This document shows positions 61,480 to 64,000 of a stretch of DNA of 64,000 nt, one piece after another. The position numbers were made by a program, and so were the translations under genes. Each line of letters starts with the position of its first letter. Position 1 is the stretch's first letter. Source of the DNA: Monodelphis domestica (Eukaryota > Chordata > Mammalia > Didelphimorphia > Didelphidae). The stretch spans positions 104,647,260 to 104,711,259 of the forward strand of contig NC_077228.1 in the NCBI RefSeq assembly GCF_027887165.1. The letters are read 5' to 3'. The notes below the pieces were generated by a model, which saw only the letters and a list, made by a program, of their open reading frames with translations, made no database searches and was not told where the DNA came from.

Positions 61480-62060
61480 CGACCAGTCTGGGAGAAGCAG
61501 TGGCAGGAGCATTCTAGTTAGAAAAGAGGAGACTGCTCAGAACAGAGGTGAGCCCGGACTCCATCCGTTGTTGGGGAGAGGCTAGGTGGGACACATGCTT
61601 CCTCAGAGACCCCCATCAGTGTGGGCCCCAAGCCTTCCTGCAGGCACTGCCCCACTCACTTGGACGTGCTCCACCCTGACTATTGCGAAGTCCCAGGCCC
61701 AGGAGGTATGACCCAGGAGGCCTGGATCTCTTTAATTTCTCTGCCTGTGGGTGGCAGGGCTTGGCAAGGGAGAGAGAGGCATGGAAAAGAGATCGAGACG
61801 CAGGTTGCGCAATCTCAGCCACACTCGGCTTTTGTGAAACCCCAGCCAAGCCCCAGACACAGGCAGAGCGACAGCTCACACAGGGAGGACCCCTTTCCCT
61901 TCCTGATATCTGTCCTTGGCTTGTCATAAATAATCCCTCAGTGGGGAAAGCCCAGAGCGCCGTGTGCCCCCCAGTACCCTCTCATGAGAAATAGCGCATG
62001 ACTGTGGCTTTCAGACACACCGAGGTCATACCCTGCCCACCCTCCCAACCCCTCTCATCC
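61480..62060. other. Repeat-poor segment, candidate regulatory DNA in LGR6 intron 1
   Basis: No recognised repeat; several CpGs; a near-perfect C/EBP palindrome GTTGCGCAAT at 61804-61813. Function is inference. Confidence 0.3.
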
Positions 62061-62534
62061 AAATAGTTTCACGAAGGAACAGCCCAAAATAGCACCATTA
62101 GTCTGTCTGTCCTTCTTTAGAAAGGGGCACCCATTGGGCTTCTGAGCTGGCAGGGCTGCTCCCCTCCTTCAGAATGGAGTCCCTGATCCCTGGGCTTAGT
62201 CCCCACCTTAGCTCATGGCTATGGTCACGCCAACCACACCCTTGGCACAACCTGGCTTCTACGTTTCCTCTTTTCCAAACGAGAAGGCATAGGTGGAGTT
62301 GGGATTGGCTCTTTACCTGAAATTGCTTCCTGTGGTTCCAAAGGATAATTTCCCAATGTCTGGCATTTCTGATCAGAAAGGACCTTCTTCCTGTGGTCTG
62401 TCCATTCCCAGCCTTCAGGCACATTTCCCTGACTCACTTGATTCAGGGATTAAAGATTCTTTTTCATTTGTGAATTTCCTTCTTCCCTTCCAAATCTTTT
62501 CCTTTAGATCTCTTCTTTTCTCTCTTCCTGTTCT

Positions 62535-62905
62535 CCTATCCCTTCCTTCCTTCCTTCCTTCCTTCCTTCCTTCCTTCCTTCCTTCCTTCCTTCCTTCCTT
62601 CCTTCCTTCCTTCCTTCCTTCCTTCCTTCCTTCCTTCCTTCCTTCCTTCCTTCCTTCCTTCCTTCCTTCCTTCCTTCCTTCCTTCCTCCCTTCCTTCCTT
62701 CCTCCCTCCCTCCCTCCCTCCCTCCCTTCCTTCCTTCCTTCCTTCCTTCCTTCCTTCCTTCCTTCCTTCCTTCCTTCCTTCCTTCCTTCCTCCCTTCCTT
62801 CCTTCCTTCCTCCCTCCCTTCCTTCTTTCCTTTCTCCCTCCCTTCCTCCCTTCCTTCTTCCTTCCTCCCTTCCTTCCTTCTTTCCTCCCTTCCTTCCTTT
62901 CTTCA
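62535..62905 (+). repeat. (CCTT)n/(CCCT)n microsatellite
   Basis: About 370 pyrimidine-only bases: CCTT units to about 62690, then mixed CCCT and CCTT. Followed by (TA)n at 62907-62920. Confidence 0.98.
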
Positions 62906-62919
62906 AATATATATATATT

Positions 62920-63320
62920 TATTAATTCATCTAAAAATAAGAATAACATACCATCACATTAATATGAGTAGCATTTAAAATATATAATTATATTTTCCAA
63001 AACAAAATAATTAGTAAGAAGATTATTCTTTTCTATAATTTTGCAAATGTCTTTAATATTTGGCTTAAAAGAAGATAGTTGGATTCTCATATCTTCTGCC
63101 TTCAATCTGTTGTGATAAGTAGTTTTGGTTAAAGTATATGAAGAACATTTGGCCTTGCAGAAATATTTTAGTAGATAAATACTATTTAAGTATTATGATG
63201 AAAATAATTTTGATCTTATGGTCTCCCTGGAAAGGTCTTGGGAATTCCCTGGGGTTCTGGGGGAGTCATACTTTGAGAATTACTGGTCTAATGACTAATT
63301 GGATAGCTCTAATTCCCTTT
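62920..63320. repeat. Possible old mammal-wide repeat
   Basis: ATCTTCTGCCTTCAATCTGT, GGTTAAAGTATATGAAGAAC, TTGAGAATTACTGGTCTAAT look like a widespread old element; family not identified. Confidence 0.35.
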
Positions 63321-63329
63321 GTCAGTTGT

Positions 63330-63550
63330 GCTGTTATTGCTGTTCAGTCAGGGTTTCCTTGGCAAGACACTAGAGCGGTTTGTGTACCCTTTTCCAGTTT
63401 ATTTTATAAATGAGGAAACTGAGGCAAGCTGGGTCAAGTGCCCAGGGTTACACAGCTTGTAAATGTCTGAGACCAGATTTGACCCCAGGGAGATGAATCT
63501 TCCTGACTTCAGGCCTGGTGCTGTATACACCATGCTGCCTAACTGCACTA
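63330..63550 (-). repeat. SINE-B copy
   Basis: TATTGCTGTTCAGTCAGGGT, AAATGAGGAAACTGAGGCAA, GCCCAGGGTTACACAGCTTG, ACACCATGCTGCCTAACTGC. Confidence 0.85.
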
Positions 63551-63659
63551 ATATTTATGATAGTAGATGGTATGTGTAGTCCCCCATAATCATCATAAAT
63601 CAATTTCCACATGTCTCACCTAACAGCAGGGCAGGTTGGCTGTCCATATTTTTGTACTC

Positions 63660-64000
63660 TAAGGGATGCATCTGTCACAGCCTAGGAGCCTTGATAGTTC
63701 TGGTTGAGAAAGCAGTTGTTTAATCATTTCTCTTGTCCTATGATAGTATACAGAGTATCCTTTACAGGAAACATCATCATTTACATCCCTATCTGGCTTA
63801 GTCTTTGTACTAGTGGTTGGCCTTTTTTGCTTAGCATCCAACAGAGTAAATGGCCATCCTTTCTCACCGCTTGGTCATTAGAAAGTACAACTAATTCTCC
63901 TTTGGGCAAAAAATATTTCTGGTGAATAGTCTTGATAGGGTCCCATCTACTCTTTGGGGCTCTTCTGTAAATTGCATGTTGCGTAGTCTCTATAGATTAG
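63660..64000 (-). other. Unidentified minus-strand open stretch at window edge
   Basis: On the minus strand one frame is open from near the window end to a stop at about 63781 (some 70 codons; contains KYFLPKGELVVLSNDQAVRK), and a second frame is open for 60 codons at 63659-63841. I do not recognise either. The two overlap, as expected for a broken retroelement frame or for chance. Confidence 0.25.

Larger units (their letters stand above)
33512..64000 (+). other. LGR6: LGR6 intron 1 (continues past window)
   Basis: No second LGR6 exon (expected to begin with the LRR sequence DLSMNN) was found in the remaining 30 kb. Content is repeats and unassigned sequence. An alternative first exon cannot be excluded. 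Confidence 0.75.

Overview
The window is from a marsupial nuclear genome; the species cannot be named from the sequence. The repeats show this: dozens of copies of a tRNA-derived SINE (head near GGCAGCTAGGTGGC, core CAGACACTTCCTAGCTG, tail GATTCTAAGACGGAAGG; called SINE-A here), a second CORE-type SINE whose tail reads GGAGAAGGAAATGGC (SINE-B), MIR and L2/CR1 relics, and LINE 3' ends of the marsupial type. Genes have long introns, GT-AG splice sites and a CpG-rich promoter.

Positions 1-24,757 hold the 3' part of PTPRV (OST-PTP/Esp), a receptor tyrosine phosphatase, on the + strand. I resolved 26 coding exons by reading frame, splice sites and phase. They encode the end of one fibronectin III repeat, four whole FN3 repeats, a juxtamembrane domain (exons 6-8), one transmembrane helix (exon 9), a catalytically complete phosphatase domain D1 (exons 11-18) and a degenerate D2 (exons 19-26). 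The 5' exons lie before the window. Four exons (2, 4, 24, 25) are each one base shorter than their splice phases require, so as written the gene cannot make a full-length protein. The other exons are open and correctly phased. This is either a recently broken gene, which would be notable because human PTPRV is a pseudogene while the rodent gene works, or a set of deletion-type consensus errors.

Positions 24,758-33,060 are intergenic and mostly old interspersed repeats, with a (GA)n tract of about 210 bp. At 33,060-33,520 a CpG-rich segment carries exon 1 of LGR6 (+ strand; ATG at 33,315), which encodes the signal peptide and the cysteine-rich LRR cap of the R-spondin receptor. Everything after 33,511 is LGR6 intron 1: SINEs, MIRs, nested L2 and CR1/L3 pieces, two long (CCTT)n tracts, and some repeat-poor segments that could hold regulatory DNA. 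No second LGR6 exon was found. The order PTPRV then LGR6, in the same orientation, matches the neighbourhood known in other mammals.

There is no operon, CRISPR array or prokaryote-type system here. The most interesting signals are the four frame breaks in PTPRV, the dead second phosphatase domain, the catalytic-loop exon 17 lying between a C-rich and a G-rich minisatellite, a 365-base CT repeat that runs into the exon 4 acceptor, and a locally multiplied SINE.
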